The position numbers and the translations under genes were made by a program. From assembly GCA_030141605.1 (NCBI GenBank), contig JAQGDQ010000434.1, forward strand, positions 1 to 64,000: a stretch of 64,000 nt of DNA, written 5' to 3'. Positions 32,961-64,000 of this stretch are shown one piece after another. The notes under the pieces are model-generated. The model did not search any database. It saw nothing but the letters and a program-made list of their open reading frames with translations, and had not been told where the DNA came from. This stretch comes from Tubiluchus corallicola. Its lineage: Eukaryota; Priapulida; Priapulimorpha; Priapulimorphida; Tubiluchidae. The number at the start of each line of letters is the position of its first letter. The first letter of the stretch is position 1.

Positions 32961-34297
32961 ATCAAAACCAGCCCGGTTAACAGGCGCTCATAAATTGCTC
33001 AGCAGTGAGTTGCAAAAACACAAATAAAAATATCTTTTTAAATTTCGCAAGGATGCAGCCAGGTAAATATAATAAAATGTTAATTATAACACAGTTTTGA
33101 AACTTTTTTTACTAGTTAAATATTTTGTACACTAAGCGAAGACTGCAAGGCCTACATCTCTCTTTGGCGATTTGTAGCAGCTGTTATATTTTTGAATATT
33201 ATTTAAAGCAAGCATAAGGCATTAAGAATAATTTGTAGTTAAAATAAAAATTATTATAATCATATCTCATAAAAATTAATAGGCTTATTTACAAAAGAAG
33301 TTAAGAAAGTTGATCAAAGAGAAAGTTTGCAAATACCTGGCTCATGTAGTATTCGATTTCTGGAGAAATATTTTTTCTAAAAAACATTTCTATTTCATAT
33401 GTTCTTATCAGGAAATATAACTCGAAGAAATATTAGGCCTGACTTTCATGTGTAATACCTTTCATAGAAAAAAAATCGATTTTTTCAGAAGAGCAAATAA
33501 TTTTCCAGAACAAAACTTAATCTAAGCATCTGCATGCTTTGTTAATTCCAAGTTAAAAAATGTTTAAAAAGCATATAATCATACATTGGCCTTTGTTATG
33601 AGTTGGAGTTATTTATAAAATTACGTTGAACAAGCAGAGATGCATTTACGACATTACTCCTCGTTTTTATTATCAGTGAACAAAAAATAACTGAAGGAAA
33701 CATCAGAGCTGACATCCTAAGCAGCCGACAAATCTTCCACCTCTATAACAACCAACTAACTATGTCAAAACCTAGTTAAAGAGTTCAGGCGAGAAGCATA
33801 AATTAGAATCTGCAAGCGTGTCATAATACCTTTTAATATCATGTGCAGACATTACTTATATTTGGCCTAATTTTTTAAGATTCAGTTAGGCTTACATCAA
33901 AGTAAATGTTCATTAAATACAGTTTGCTTACGTGTAAAAAATGTACTTGTATAATGTTCTTTTGTTTTGTTTATTAATTAGACTCTTTAGTATTATTTTA
34001 ATGCATGTACTTTGCAGCTTGATTCAGTTCCCTATTTGAATGTTTATTTAAATTTCTGTTTGGCTAGCTTGCCTTTCATTTTATTTAGTTTGTTTTTTAT
34101 TATTTTTATTTAGTATTATTGTTATTATTTTGCATGTTATTCTCATATTGAATTATGCGTGGACGATATGACAGCTTGAATTTGGTCATTTTTTTGCACT
34201 AATGTTTTTCTTTTGCTAATAGGTACCATTACGACCTTTGTTACTTTATTAGTAAGGTATAAATCAATTTAAATGAAATTATTCATTCATCGCAGCC

Positions 34298-34458
34298 TAT
34301 ATCAAAATCGTAATTACATATTATGTTTTCCTTATGTTTCCTTGCTATTTATTACATCATTTACTTTATTTCAATATTTATATCAAAATCGTAATTGCAT
34401 ATTATGTTTTTCTTATGTTTCCTTGCTATTATCACATCATTTACTTTATTACATCAAT
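34298..34458. repeat. 81-bp tandem duplication
   Basis: Two near-identical units begin TATATCAAAATCGTAATT at 34298 and 34379. They differ by a few substitutions and one small deletion. A plus-strand open frame across it is a by-product of the repeat. Confidence 0.88.
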
Positions 34459-34662
34459 TTCATTGAGTCATCTACAAAAGCAGGCATATCTTTAATAATT
34501 TTTTCACTTTCATTTAAGTAAGGTGAGTGTGTTAAGAACCGTATGGTCGTACACTCACCTCACACTACTCAAATCATTTTATTTATTGTACATTTATGTG
34601 TACAATATTGTATTTTGATGTGTGAAATAAAATTCATAGTTCATAGTTCCGTCTTTCTTTTA

Positions 34663-34706
34663 ACTCTCTCTCCCTCTCTTTCTCTCTAAGAGAGGGAGGG
34701 AGAGAA
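34663..34706. repeat. Pyrimidine/purine imperfect inverted repeat
   Basis: A CT-rich arm (TCTCTCCCTCTCTT) is followed after a short spacer by a GA-rich arm (AAGAGAGGGAGGGAGAG). The strands could form a hairpin or triplex, or the block may simply be simple sequence. Confidence 0.6.
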
Positions 34707-36459
34707 AAATCAATAAATCAATGAAAAATGCATTACTTTTTTACATAGTAGGCAGCCCATCACGCAGTCAGCTAGCCTCTTTCCTCAGGAAAAACAATAA
34801 AATTTACTTACAGGAAAACTGAACAGGCATTTGCAAGTACGTAATACAAACTTATTGCTACAATTTTTTTCCTTTTCATGAAATGTTTTCAGTTTTTTTA
34901 AACTAATAATTGCTTTTAATTGAGATATACTTCTTTTATTAAAAACGTAAAAGTGATTTTGGCTTATCAAAATTGCACGTATGCCAACACTACTGGTGAA
35001 CTTAATAATATTATTATTACAGTCAATGCGGCGCTCCAAATTTTTTACTGATTCGCCGTTTGATGCCGCCAGCATAGCCGCTAATCGCAAAAATGAAATA
35101 CGAAACAAATATATTTCGTCACTTCCTCTTTATACACTTTGATACGATGCTGCAGCTGAATTCAAATTTTATCACGCCAAGTATATCTGTGACCAAGTTA
35201 TGCCGTTTCGGCGATTCAATCGTACTTGCACGAACACGCTCGAGTTGGACTCAGAAATAGCGACTATTCAGAAGCCAATAAAATATTTATTACTATCCAG
35301 ATTCTTCCTTTCCATGCATTTCGGAGTTGTTATTTTATCAATTTCAATGCAGTTTTATTTGCACAAATACATATAATGTACATTGACAAGGCAATATAAT
35401 ACACGTTAAATACTGTATAAACCGAAAAAAACTTACAATAGGCTGTATGCAAACTTATTTTTATAGAAAAATATTAAGATATAGTATACTGATACAAAAA
35501 TCACAGTTACATAAAAATTGTATAATTTAGCAATGGAAAAAGGAAAATGACTTAAAAGTAGTAGGTATCTGTATCAGCTTTTTAAATGAAAGGTTATAAA
35601 AAATAAAATAAGATAGTTGAAAATAATTGTGGTTAGAGCCGCCAAAGTATTGAGTTCTTCTTCCCTAGAGATCGGAGTTGTTGCCAAATTAAGTTTGTTG
35701 CATTGATGTCATACATGTATAAATGTACAGAATTCCTAACATAAAAAACAAAGAAACAGTATTAGACACAAAGCCTACAAAGAAGAAACAGTATTAAAAA
35801 CAATTAACAACTGTACATTATGCAATACAAAATTACACCTAAATGTTAAAATGTCTCGACTATTGCATAGTTGAGTTAACATTGAAAAGGTTCACAAGGT
35901 GAAGCCAGTGTTAACTTTTTGTTCTTCTTATTTGGAACTTTTTAAAAATGCTTTAGATCTTAGTGACCATTACTGTGAAACAGCTACATGAAAGAGGTGG
36001 TATTTCTAGAGAATAAAGTTAGAATGTGAATTTCATTTTCATCATTTGTTCCACTTTCAGCAAAAAGTAGGCTGTAAATAAAATGTATTTCATCTTCTAT
36101 TTCATGTTTTTAGGGGGGGGGGGGGTTTACTCAATAACTGCATATTCGTCCTTCTTCTGGTATAATGAGCACACTCAATTTCGAAATCATGACCATTCAC
36201 TCAGAGTTTACTATCACTGTTAATTACTATAATTAATGCCATTTAATTAATTACCAAATTTGAATTATACCGTCTAGGCTTATATGTACAGTTGAATTTA
36301 TATTACAGTTGCGGATTTTGTTGTGCTAATGCTTTTTGCTAATCTTTGCAACGCTGAGAGGACAAATTTCATGTATCACATGTGTACTTTCGTGTAGTAT
36401 ACATGGCCAATAAAGACGTCTATATCCGTGACATTAGTTTTCTTTCTTTTTGACGGGTT

Positions 36460-36540
36460 TGTCGCCTAGTGGTTAGGGGCGAGTATTGAACGTTCAACTT
36501 CAAAGGTCACATGAATTCAATTCGAACGAGTTTTTTTAGT
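36460..36540 (+). mobile_element. tRNA-like SINE or tRNA pseudogene candidate
   Basis: GTCGCCTAGTGGTTAGGGGC resembles a pol III A box, and about 45 bp later AAGGTCACATGAATTCAATT approximates a B box, followed by a T run. Further TTCGAATTCGATTCAAACC-like copies follow. The tRNA cloverleaf is not intact, so this is a degraded SINE head or tRNA relic. Confidence 0.35.
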
Positions 36541-38200
36541 TCGAATTCGATTCAAACCTAAAATTATAGATTCGAATAATCCAGCACTCCAACCACATAA
36601 TTGTTCCTTATTACTGAAACGTTTGAAACATCATGCAATTAGCACAGTTTAGCTGCAATTTTTGTGCAATATTTTTGAACAAATTATTAGCGGCTTTACT
36701 GTAGGAACAATATCGAGTAATATACTCGATTTTAGTTAAAAAATCGCCTTGCACTGGTGATTTGAAAACTTGTTCGAAATCTTTCAAACTCAATTCGAAT
36801 GACATTCGATATTCTGAAATTCGGTTCGAATTCACTTTCAGGTAGAGAATGCTCACACTTACCAATGGTAAACATGGTAGGAATTGGCAGTCTGTCATTT
36901 CCTTTTGTCATAATAATAAAAATGGTTGCCACTTGACCGCAAGAAATTCAACAATACCCGATAGTATAATACGTTATCACACGTACACTGCATTGTGAAA
37001 AACGTTAACATGCACAGTCAGTCAACCTTATAAACATAACGTTCAAGAATTCGTTATCAGCAAAAGCGCGACACACGTACCTATTTGAGTGTAACTCACA
37101 AGCTCTTTAGCAAGTAAGTATTATATAGAGGTTGTTCAATAGCAATAGTAACTATACAAAAGCATGTGAAAGACAGGCAGACTATACATGTACACTATAA
37201 ATTAGCACATTAACAAGGGACAAAAGTGTAACACAAATTAACGTGTGCTTCCTCCTAAACCAAGTAAAAAACATTTTTCTACAAAAGACATTTACTGGTG
37301 AATGGCAAAATTAGTATTTTTCAGGTAAAGAGAATGACATAGCCAGGTTTTGTTTTGGTTTTTATTGTTTAGCAAGTCCTGGCCTGGCAAAGCACAACTC
37401 TGACAACGTTACAAACATTTTAACGAACGCAGGGTAGCTTCTATTGTTAGTATTAATGTCAACTATGATAAGCCCAAACATTTAATCATGACAATGATGT
37501 AAAAACATTTTAGCTAATGCTGTGCAACTTTTGCAGTTATAATGCAATAAAAATATCAAGTATGCTAAATCCAAAAAAATGAACAAAAGTGCATCTCGTA
37601 AGCAGTTATAGAATAATACACAGAAAGGATTACACGTGTGATACCAGTAGACCTCTTGTCACTGTTTTTTTTATATTTCTACAACTAGACACTATTTTTT
37701 GATGTTGAAGCACAAATCACTTACCTAAGTTTTTATAAGTTTTACTACTAAAGTACAATGCCTACTTCTGAAAATTAAGATAGTTGCAACCACATTCTTT
37801 GGGAGTTAGTTTACTTCTCATTGACGTAGTGTACATGTGTATGTCTGCGTGTGTGTGTAGTTGTACGTAATAAAAATTTGTGACACTTCTGTTGATTAGG
37901 TGCCAAGGAAAAGCACGCTATATTGACTTTGTCATACACAAGAAGTGAGTAAACTATATCACGCTGAAATCACAAAAACCCCGTAGCTTTTACATTGCTA
38001 TAACACATGCAAAAAAATTGCTAAAAAAGTGGCAGCATGGCTTTTTATTAACACCGTGAAATGAAATTTGATAGTATGAAGAGACAACACTGTTGCTGAC
38101 AGTCATTAGAAATTTAACATATAATTAAAGTCGAGCAAAAGATGTTCAAAGATGCATAATAATTTATTCAGCTAGAGTAACTATGAATTGTGTGTTGGTC

Positions 38201-40578
<2,378 letters not shown>

Positions 40579-40729
40579 CTTCAAAACCTTAAAAACCAAG
40601 AATAAATATGTAATTAGTACAGTTACACAATACAGTAATCAAATTAGTAAAATCAAATTACTAATAAGCATATTAACATAATAAAATAATATGATTGTGA
40701 AACTACAGTAACTTACAAGTCATTTAATA

Positions 40730-41575
40730 CAGTCAACCCTCGTTATAATGCCAGGTCTAGAACATCACTAAATTTATATGGCGCTATACCAGGGTTGGCG
40801 CTAAGGCAAGGTTGATTAAATATCAAAGCTATTCTACTGTGTAGCCTCTACTTTGTTTCCTAGTTAATTTTAATATGTGATAAATAGTATAATATTATTA
40901 TACCTGTAACAATATACGTGTTATACCGCACATTTTGCTGCGTTAAGAATGCAGGTGTAGTTCACACAACTTTTACGCAAAACAACATGAAGAAGCATTC
41001 TAGTGAAATACTGGTTAATTAGCCTACTACCAATAAAAGAAATATGCAGCCACACGGCCCACCCACGCTCTAAACGTAACATTACTGGACAATTAAAACT
41101 AAAAATAGCAGCCGCAAAATTGAGTCAAACAGCTTTAGCAGCCATTAAATTCATACCAATTCAGTAATGAACCATAGCTACGCAACTTTTGTACTCTCAA
41201 AATGTCTGCTCCTTACTCAGAATCTCAGCATTCACTTCATATAGTCACTTGCAACAAAACCTAAATCTTAATTTAAACACCATAATTACTTTTTTATTCA
41301 GAGATCATTGTTTTTACAAGTGATTGTTTTTCTACAATACAATGGCTGTTTTTTTCAGCAGCAATTCATACTACTTTATCTTGGCTGGTGTTACAACAGG
41401 GTAGAATTATAATGTACAATAGACTTTTGGCACAGCAGACATGTTGGTGGAGGGCAGTAAACGAGGTTGGCGGTATTCCCTATACTTAAAATATTATGGA
41501 AATCGGAAAACACAAAAGTTAGCATTACGGCGAGGCAGGCGTTATAACAGGAGACGGAATAATGAGGCTCGACTG
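40730..41575. mobile_element. Non-autonomous TA-flanked DNA transposon (pogo/Tc1-type), 846 bp
   Basis: It starts TA|CAGTCAACCCTCGTTATAA and ends with the reverse complement of CAGTCGAGCCTCATTATT, flanked by TA. Inverted ends of the CAGTCRA-CCTC type are usual for pogo/Tigger-like families. No transposase is present; a minus-strand open frame reading out of the right end (41391-41654) is not a known domain. It lies about 150 bp upstream of the RPL30 start codon. Confidence 0.7.
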
Positions 41576-43017
41576 TATTATCTGATAAGACCAAATTAAC
41601 AGTTTCCAAGATGGAAAAAAAGCACAAAATATATTTAGTAAGTTTTAAGAACATGCGATCATTTTACTTTGGCAAGTCGACTTAGAAGCAGTTCAAGTTC
41701 ACAATTAAAAATTTAACATTATTTAAGATTTAATATTCTAAAACATTACGATTATGTTAAGTAAAGTTGTTGTTGCTTCTGACTCTGGTATCTAAATCCA
41801 TGGCTATTTGTTCACATTTTTGTACGTTTTCAACACAATTAGGAAAAATCAGTTTGTTCTACAATTTTTGACATAAGGACAATACTATTTAAATGGTTTT
41901 GAATGTTAAAAGTGATCTAAATACTGAATTAGTCACATCGATCCTGACTGGCGATCAGGCGTAAAAGCTAGAAAAGCTAGGATTCTAAAAAAGGGGTCGA
42001 AACTTTAAGTCAAATAAGTAAACTTAAGTCCTGCAGTTGATAATTTAAGAACACCATTTTCTCTGTTGCAGAAAAGTGAAGCCAGCTTAACATAACATCA
42101 TTCAATAACAGTTTAAATTTAACAAGCCCAAGGATGGAGACTACATCTGAGTTGTCAAGGCAAATGGTGTGAGCTATCAGTAAGAATTAAACTCAGCTGC
42201 AGTTTATATGTGTTATTTTTTAATTTTTAATCAGTCAAAGTTCGATAGAAATCAATACTTTTTTAAACCAATCGATAAACAGACAAACAATGCCGGGATT
42301 AATTTAGGGACTGGTATCGTATCACAAAACGAAATGTTTCCAACTCTTTTCAGAACATCACAGAGGAAGCAGCCTGACTGCAGACATCAATGAAGTGGGT
42401 TATGGTAGCAAAAACGCTGGCTACCCTTTGCCACTAATTTAAATTCCTAAAAGCATGGCTAACACGTCAGAGTAAAATATTATCAATGGAACTGTGCTTT
42501 ATAAAATCTACACTACTACTTAAGCAGTTTATTAAAACAGTCACAGTCTAGAGATCATAATTTTAATTCTTTAGAAACAATTACTTTAGAACTATTCTTC
42601 TCTACTAATGCTAAATTACGTTATACACAGGATTTTATACAACCTTTTCATTAATTCAGATTTTTCTGGGCGTTTCCTCAAATATAGTACAGACAATTTT
42701 CCCCTAGACTAGCTAGGGCTAATTTAAGTAGCCTACACTGAAACTAAGAACTCTTCTGAAAATGAACTCACTGTCTCGTCTATTTCTAAAATTATTTGAC
42801 TTAAATATGTATTCACTTAAACAGCATAACTAAATTGTAATATAACAATTTCACAGTGTAATTACACAAGCAAGTCATGAAAAGCTTTTGGTGTTCACTG
42901 GACTGTCCGACAATAGTTTCTGAATTCTCCCGGACATTACAGTCTTGTATTCTAATAATTTTTTAATTCCGTTAGATCTGTTATTTGTATATACTAGTTG
43001 TTACATAAAACTTAATG

Positions 43018-43452
43018 CAGGGGTGTGCAAACTGTGGCCCGCGGGCCACTTGCGGCCCGCCGAGAGATCTTGTGCGGCCCGCGAAGAGGTTTGTCAACGT
43101 AACGAAAGTGCGGCCCGGGCGATCCAGCTGAAGTCCGCGCCAATATCGCAAAGATAGTGCGGGTAGTTCATTTCTCTAGATCGGATGGCATTAACCCTTA
43201 CAAGACCGTTGTCACTTAATGTCACTGTCGGACATGACGAAATATATGGTTTTTAATATAAATTTTAATAACTTCTAACCATAGTTTCTTGAGTGTAGTA
43301 GTGCAGTAGCAATGATGTGAACAAATCGGATGCAAAAAAAATCATTATTAGGTCCTACTGTACTTGGCTCCTTGACCAAACTGCATGTGGCCCGCAGGAA
43401 TTGCGGGAATGTTTAATGTGGCCCGACTAGTCAGATAATTTGCACACCCCTG
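43018..43452. mobile_element. hAT-type miniature transposon, 435 bp, perfect 8-bp target duplication
   Basis: The ends are CAGGGGTGTGCAAA and TTTGCACACCCCTG, a perfect 14-bp inverted repeat. ACTTAATG is duplicated on both sides (43010-43017, 43453-43460), the 8-bp target duplication of hAT elements. Subterminal GGCCCGC motifs make it far more GC-rich than its surroundings. No transposase is present. The intact duplication suggests a fairly recent insertion. Confidence 0.92.
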
Positions 43453-46054
43453 ACTTAATGTTTTGCTACATTAAAAGTTGCTACATTAAAAGTTTAAAAC
43501 ATGACTAAAAAATTATTTTTTAGTTACTCACATTTCAATTTAAAGAAAGAATGAAAACGAAGATAAAACGTAAGTCATGTTATATCAAAGCTGAATTGTA
43601 CATCAACTAAAACTTTTGTGAGAATCTCTCTCTTAAGGTCATTTGTGAATAATTTGCTTTCAAGACTAACTTCAAAATCTGTCTTGTCTTGTCACTTGTG
43701 ATTATTATTCAGACAAAATTAATGTTACAGTTGAGTTCCCCCCCCCTAGTGCAACTACACCATGCAAATTCTCAGTACAACAGCACAAACTACTTATAAC
43801 CGAAGTAAATATAACTTCCATTTGAACAAGCAAATCGCAAACTTGCGTCTATTAACAGGTAAACCCTACGCATACATTGCTCAGCCCATCCATCCACATA
43901 TTTTTCAATTTAAAGCAGAAATTATTTACAAAAATAGCGCCTCAGTAATATTTATAAGTTTACAAGACACCGATTTTGTTAAATTAAAAAATATGTTGAG
44001 AAATCATCCATTTTTATTAAAAATACCTCTATCTTTACTTATCCAGCAACTTTGCTAGCCATGCAAAGTAAAAAGGCCTAACAAGCAAAACTACGAATGT
44101 TACCACCACAGAGTTGTTTTGTAGCTTATGTAGTATATTATTATCTATGGGTTACTACACTATAGAGCACGCTTAGCCACTCCATGACTGTATGAGTCCA
44201 GGTATGAGGGCTAATAATTAGCCCTGAAAAAGAAAACTATATTTCCAACTGCAGCCTACGGGATGCCAGTACTATACATAATGAAAGTACGATTAAATAT
44301 GATAGAAGTGAAATCAAATAAGAATAAGTGTCTTAAAAATGCCAATTATGTACTCTAGAGCGAGGTACAATAGAGCATTTGTTTGAGTGTGTCAAATAAA
44401 CTAAAATAAGAAAGTGGAATGTAACAAGCTTGTATCCAGCTTGAAAAGTGAAGTACTGAAACAAGTAAGCCAGTACATCGAAGCTGCAATGGAATATTGA
44501 AACGATATGGGAGTAGAATGCATGAAAGATGTAACAGAATAGCAGCAAATCTGAAGTGCAAACCATCAGGAGAAAAATCAGTGAAGTGTGACATCGCAGG
44601 CAGATTTGTGCAGGCTTGTTCAATAGCAACGAAGAGGGTTCTGAGTAAGCACCAGGTCCCCTATCAAGTATCGATTTTCACCGAGTAATCGCATATCTAA
44701 TTATGTTTGATCTGCCCCAATACTTTACTAATTTTACTGACAGCATACCTGTCACATGTGAGCTTCATCTTTTGTTACTAGTCACTATCAGCTCAGTAAA
44801 ATATGAATTAAGTACTAACCATTGTATTACCACACAATCATGATTCATGAATGCACTTTGAAAATAATTAAATTGTTTTAAGTCATCTAGAGTCTTTTTA
44901 TTTTAAGAAATGTGTCCTATCTGGGCTTATTCAAGTAAACTGTGCTTATTCGAAACCATTGTTAATATCATCATAATCACAACCATCATCAGTGTCATCT
45001 TCCTCATCATAACCATTACTATTGATAATAAATATGCCTATGTTCCTAATAAAGGATGCAAGTTTTGCGTGATAATTACACTTTAATTTATATTTCCTTT
45101 GTATTATTAATGTTCAGTCATTTTAATTATCTTTAAACTTTTCAGTTTTCACATCTCATTTTCATCATTATGCTCCCAGATGATTTTTAGACGCTTTCTG
45201 GCACAGCAAGTTAAAAATAATTACATAGCAAGTAAATTTAGATTAGTCCATCTATCCATCCATCCACCTATTACACATTCAAGCTGCCACATTTGCCCCA
45301 TATGCTCAAACATTGCTACAGTCTCCTCATATGCAGACAGCCACATTCCCTCTCTCCCTTTCTCTTTCGATTCAAGACATTCTGTCGCATTAAGTGACAC
45401 TTTGCAACATCTGTTAAGATAATGCGATCCTTAACATTAAGCTGATGCTTCAAGTTTATAAATGCTTATTACACACTGGATATAAATTTATATTACATAA
45501 ATAAACATTCACAGAAACGTACATTAAGTGAGAAATGCACATGAATATGACAAATTAACAATGCATACTAATAATAAGTTGGAATGAGGCGACTTTGCCG
45601 TGGAGCGTGATACATCTGTATTTTGCAAAGGCCACCTCGGAAGGAGAAGGAAAAATAAAACAAATGGCAAAGGGTCAGAGAAAAAAATTAAAAGGAAGTA
45701 AAATTAGGATGGTAATGGAAAGGCGACAGACAATCGATGTGTTAAAAACGTTACACGGACACAGATGTACCACAGCTACGTCTTATGCAAGTTGCATACA
45801 TAGCAGTTTGAAAGTTGATATTCTTTCGTGTAGATATTTAATGCAACACATGCCTGATAGCTTTGAGTAATAGTCTTGCCAATGACACACAATGGTATAT
45901 CACTACTGTTATAAATTACGTGTTTTCATGAATGTTCAACTAAAATATAAAATCCGTGATCAAATTAAGTTTTTGTTCCTGGTGTTATAATTAATGGTGT
46001 GAACATCTCTGACAGGATAACGATAGTGACCACGCATCTTAAAGTTAATTGTCG

Positions 46055-46068
46055 ATGCGTATGGTAAC
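46055..46068 (+). promoter_or_regulatory. X-box (RFX site) half-match upstream of WDR35
   Basis: ATGGTAAC at 46061-46068 matches the right half of the RFX X-box; the left half (ATGCGT) is only partial. It lies about 185 bp upstream of the start codon. X-boxes near the start of intraflagellar-transport genes are known in several animals. The weak left half keeps confidence low. Confidence 0.35.
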
Positions 46069-46082
46069 GTGAGACCGTTCTT

Positions 46083-46100
46083 GGGCATTCTGGGATTTGT
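46083..46100 (-). promoter_or_regulatory. ZNF143/Staf-like motif
   Basis: On the minus strand this reads ACAAATCCCAGAATGCCC. It contains CCCAGAATGC, the core of the Staf/ZNF143 element found in many animal promoters. It is about 150-170 bp upstream of the WDR35 start codon. This is a motif match only. Confidence 0.4.
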
Positions 46101-46251
46101 TTTGGGGAGATACGCAAAATAGACACGAATGCTTTTCTTTTATAAAGACAGATTTGCCGGAATTTTGATTTTTATTATTTAGTCTGTACCTTTCTCGCAT
46201 CTTTTTGGCTATTGCTTCTGGCGAATTAACTGATAGATTTTTATACTAGTG

Positions 46252-63305
<17,054 letters not shown>

Positions 63306-63467
63306 GTATTATTTCTGTTATTTTTTAAATTATTGTTTATGAATTGTTTTAGTGATACCTACCCCAAGCAGCCAAGCCAGCATAATAAACACATTTAAGA
63401 AACGCGTATAAAATTATGAACTGTAGCTCATCTCTTACCATTCTTATCTACTTTTTTAAAGCAAAAC

Positions 63468-63680
63468 AGGACGATTTTTCATATCGTACCCATTTTGAAG
63501 TCTGGCAAAATGTATACATTTTAACACATATATTAATGCCAAAGCATTTCTGATAATAGGTTAAAACCTTAATTAGAGGCAAGCGAGCCAGGCTAATGAT
63601 GACGTCACAAACGAACATAATTTTCAACAGGAAAAACATTCCATGTTTACGAATACGAAAATTGAATGCAGTGCTACTGT
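63468..63680 (+). repeat. Dispersed repeat, copy 2 (after WDR35 exon 18)
   Basis: This is related to 3655-3850 and longer in its similarity on the right side (ending around AATGCAGTGCTACTG versus AATACAGTGCTGCC). It is in the same relative orientation and lies in a WDR35 intron that continues past the window. No coding potential or transposon ends are recognised. Confidence 0.6.
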
Positions 63681-64000
63681 ACAATATTGTAATATACGAA
63701 AACACCGCAAATTTTAAAATAAAAATTGAAATTTTAAATTTACCGCTGTGCTCACGCATGAGCTCTGAAATGTGTGCATTACATCACAAACGAACAGCTC
63801 TAGCGCCATCTGCTTTTCATGCAACGCTTTTCTGAAGTGCAGGTGCTAGTGCTCATCTAACTAACGAATGGTGAAATGCATGTAACAGCGAAGAACTAGT
63901 TCTTTCATGAAAGTCATTTTTGAAAAAATAGTATGCTTCCTTTCAATATTTTAAAGAGTAGATTGCTTTGACCTACAGTTTAGGATTGCATTTGGTTTTC

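Larger units (their letters stand above)
32961..38200. other. Intergenic region between receptor and RPL30
   Basis: No coding region is supported. It contains a tandem duplication (34298-34458), a 10-bp-stem hairpin at about 34510-34555 followed by ATAAAATTCATAGTTCATAG, which resembles a LINE 3' tail, a pyrimidine/purine inverted repeat (34663-34706), a 13-base G run (36113-36125) and a tRNA-like SINE candidate (36460-36540). The remainder is AT-rich and featureless to me. Confidence 0.55.
40579..46251. other. Intergenic region between RPL30 and WDR35 (divergent)
   Basis: Besides the two miniature transposons listed separately, it contains CAT-type simple sequence near 44960-45020 and CCAT repeats near 45245-45270. 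Short basic or hydrophobic open frames (for example 43762-44058 and 45595-45870) show no domain I recognise and are not called genes. The last 250 bp before 46252 form the probable WDR35 promoter. Confidence 0.55.

Noticed and set aside
34785-35108. Minus-strand frame starting like a signal peptide, considered as receptor exon 1
   Set aside because: The usable donor (TCA|GTAAAA) has phase 0, while the receptor's first certain exon needs phase 1.
43762-44058. Plus-strand 98-codon open frame
   Set aside because: AT-rich, no recognisable domain, no neighbouring exons in phase.
44333-44629. Overlapping minus-strand hydrophobic open frames
   Set aside because: Two frames are open at once in AT-rich intergenic DNA; no conserved motif.
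45595-45870. Plus-strand 91-codon basic open frame
   Set aside because: No domain, no splice or promoter context, biased by AG-rich simple sequence.

Overview
This is a nuclear window from a metazoan. It is AT-rich, genes are split by GT-AG introns of about 100 bp to 5 kb, and most non-coding space holds degraded mobile elements. The gene content (a neurobeachin-like BEACH protein, a BMP-class type I receptor, ribosomal protein L30 and the ciliary IFT-A subunit WDR35) fits an animal with TGF-beta/BMP signalling and cilia. The sequences are clearly not vertebrate. I cannot name the phylum or species from the sequence alone.

Layout: (1) Positions 453-20320, minus strand: the 5' three quarters of an NBEAL1/NBEAL2-type gene. 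I resolved 37 coding exons (about 2,137 codons), from the start codon into the beginning of the BEACH domain. An unassigned short reading frame with a polyadenylation signal follows at 14-285. (2) 20321-25685: intergenic, with fragments of a non-LTR retrotransposon, a possible LTR-type insertion and a 137-bp inverted-repeat element. (3) 25686-31821, minus: an ALK1/ALK2-class type I receptor in nine exons. A candidate signal-peptide exon at 32616-32649 carries an in-frame stop, and a GC-richer promoter-like stretch lies just upstream. (4) 32650-38200: intergenic, with simple repeats, a tandem duplication and a tRNA-like SINE candidate. (5) 38201-40578, minus: RPL30, complete, four coding exons. 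(6) 40579-46251: intergenic, with a TA-flanked miniature transposon and an hAT miniature transposon with perfect 8-bp target duplications. (7) 46252-63305, plus: WDR35/IFT121, first 18 coding exons (604 codons), running off the right edge. Its 5-kb first intron contains a broken Ty3/gypsy pol region in antisense. Later introns hold another hAT miniature element, a perfect 36-bp inverted repeat, a LINE 3' fragment and a long TTA array.

The four genes are not known to form a functional unit. NBEAL proteins act in vesicle and granule traffic, the receptor in BMP signalling, RPL30 in the large ribosomal subunit and WDR35 in retrograde intraflagellar transport. RPL30 and WDR35 are divergent but 5.7 kb apart. 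I did not find an obviously new multi-gene system. The observations most worth checking are gene-structure anomalies: two inferred GC-AG introns and a duplicated splice acceptor in NBEAL, the stop codon in the receptor's likely signal exon, and the orphan terminal-exon candidate at the left edge.
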